Assembly (NCBI GenBank): GCA_964354865.1
Contig: CAYHBN010000088.1
Span: forward strand, 1 to 5,226
Length of the DNA: 5,226 nucleotides
DNA from: JAHFJU01 sp964354865
Lineage (GTDB): Bacteria > Patescibacteriota > Gracilibacteria > UBA1369 > UM-FILTER-53-11
Direction: 5' to 3'
Shown here: positions 4,975-5,226 of the stretch, piece by piece
Position numbering within the stretch: position 1 is the first letter of the stretch
How the letters are laid out: each line of letters begins with the position of its first letter
Notes under the pieces: generated by a model
The model's database searches: none
The model's input: the letters and a program-made list of their open reading frames with translations, nothing else
What the model was told of the DNA's origin: nothing
Program-made: the position numbers and the translations under genes

Positions 4975-5226
4975 CAATATTCATACTTTTCTGCAGCCAC
5001 TGTATCGCTCCTTCTTTATCTGTTAATGCCCCTTCAAGCTGCAAGCAACGAACTTCTTGGGTTATTTCACCGATTTTTGGGCCCGGCTCGAGATGCAAAA
5101 TTTTCATAACATCGTCACCGGTGAGCAATGGTACCGGTGGGTCTTTTATATGATCAAGGTCGCTTCGATAAAGCGCCAATACTTCTTCGTACTGTTTTAA
5201 ACGATGTGGCGTTGCCCCCATACAAT
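4970..5226 (-). CDS. CCA tRNA nucleotidyltransferase / poly(A) polymerase family, C-terminal part
   Basis: The frame is open from the TAA at 4972-4970 through the window edge, giving 85 complete codons. An ATG at 5221 is probably internal because the recognised segment is the end of a much longer family (usually 400-500 residues). The diagnostic stretch, numbered from that methionine, is PLLTGDDVMKILHLEPGPKIGEI (residues about 31-53, in pieces LLTGDDVM and LEPGPKIGEI). It is followed by CLQLEGALTDKEGAIQWL. This is the tail-domain signature of class II CCA-adding enzymes and bacterial poly(A) polymerases (leucine-x-GxDLM...PGPxIGxI...EG). These enzymes add or repair the 3' CCA of tRNA in the cytoplasm. 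The nucleotidyltransferase head and any HD domain lie beyond the window, so CCA-adding and poly(A) activities cannot be told apart. The unrecognised 104-residue gene begins nine bases after the stop. Confidence 0.82.
   Translation of the reverse strand, partial: CMGATPHRLKQYEEVLALYRSDLDHIKDPPVPLLTGDDVMKILHLEPGPKIGEITQEVRCLQLEGALTDKEGAIQWLQKSMNIV

Noticed and set aside
5115..5124. Palindrome TCACCGGTGA
   Set aside because: It encodes the conserved LTGDD segment of the tRNA nucleotidyltransferase tail, so the protein explains it.

Overview
The window looks like an ordinary chromosomal stretch from a small-genome bacterium, most like the Candidate Phyla Radiation (Parcubacteria-type). This is inference from gene style and signals, not from a marker gene. 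Coding density is very high and all intergenic gaps are 54 bases or shorter. Composition is moderately AT-rich. No gene has a convincing Shine-Dalgarno site upstream of its start. Five genes instead have a -10-like hexamer ending 6 to 8 bases before the start codon, the geometry of leaderless mRNAs. Stops are TAA or TAG under the standard bacterial code.

Layout. (1) Positions 1-579, minus: the N-terminal 193 residues of an MBL-fold RNA-processing nuclease (Ysh1/CPSF73-like), cut by the window edge. (2) Positions 580-633: two back-to-back, physically overlapping promoters, each placing its predicted +1 on a start codon. (3) Positions 634-2684, plus: a compact three-gene run. It holds an acidic protein ending in a HicA-like domain, a 73-residue protein resembling leucine-rich-repeat-variant repeats, and a cytoplasmic-looking HExxH...E (gluzincin-type) metallopeptidase. 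(4) Positions 2701-2955, minus: a glutaredoxin 3-like protein. (5) Positions 3003-4418, plus: a 23S rRNA uracil-5-methyltransferase of the RlmD/RumA type with TRAM domain, [4Fe-4S] cysteines and catalytic residues all visible; it is divergent from the glutaredoxin across 47 bases. (6) Positions 4415-4960, minus: two unrecognised open frames in the same phase, separated by one TAA and nine sense codons, possibly one gene broken by a stop. (7) Positions 4970-5226, minus: the C-terminal end of a CCA-adding enzyme/poly(A) polymerase-type tRNA nucleotidyltransferase.

The recognised genes are mostly RNA-related housekeeping (MBL nuclease, rRNA methyltransferase, tRNA nucleotidyltransferase) plus a redox protein. 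The accessory part is the 634-2684 run. The domains suggest a possible toxin-like or stress-response cassette, but no antitoxin or known system could be recognised. The other area worth attention is 4611-4651, where a perfect DnaA-box sequence and a LacI/cre-like palindrome lie within 41 bases around the internal stop. I found no RNA genes, CRISPR arrays, insertion sequences or convincing intrinsic terminators.
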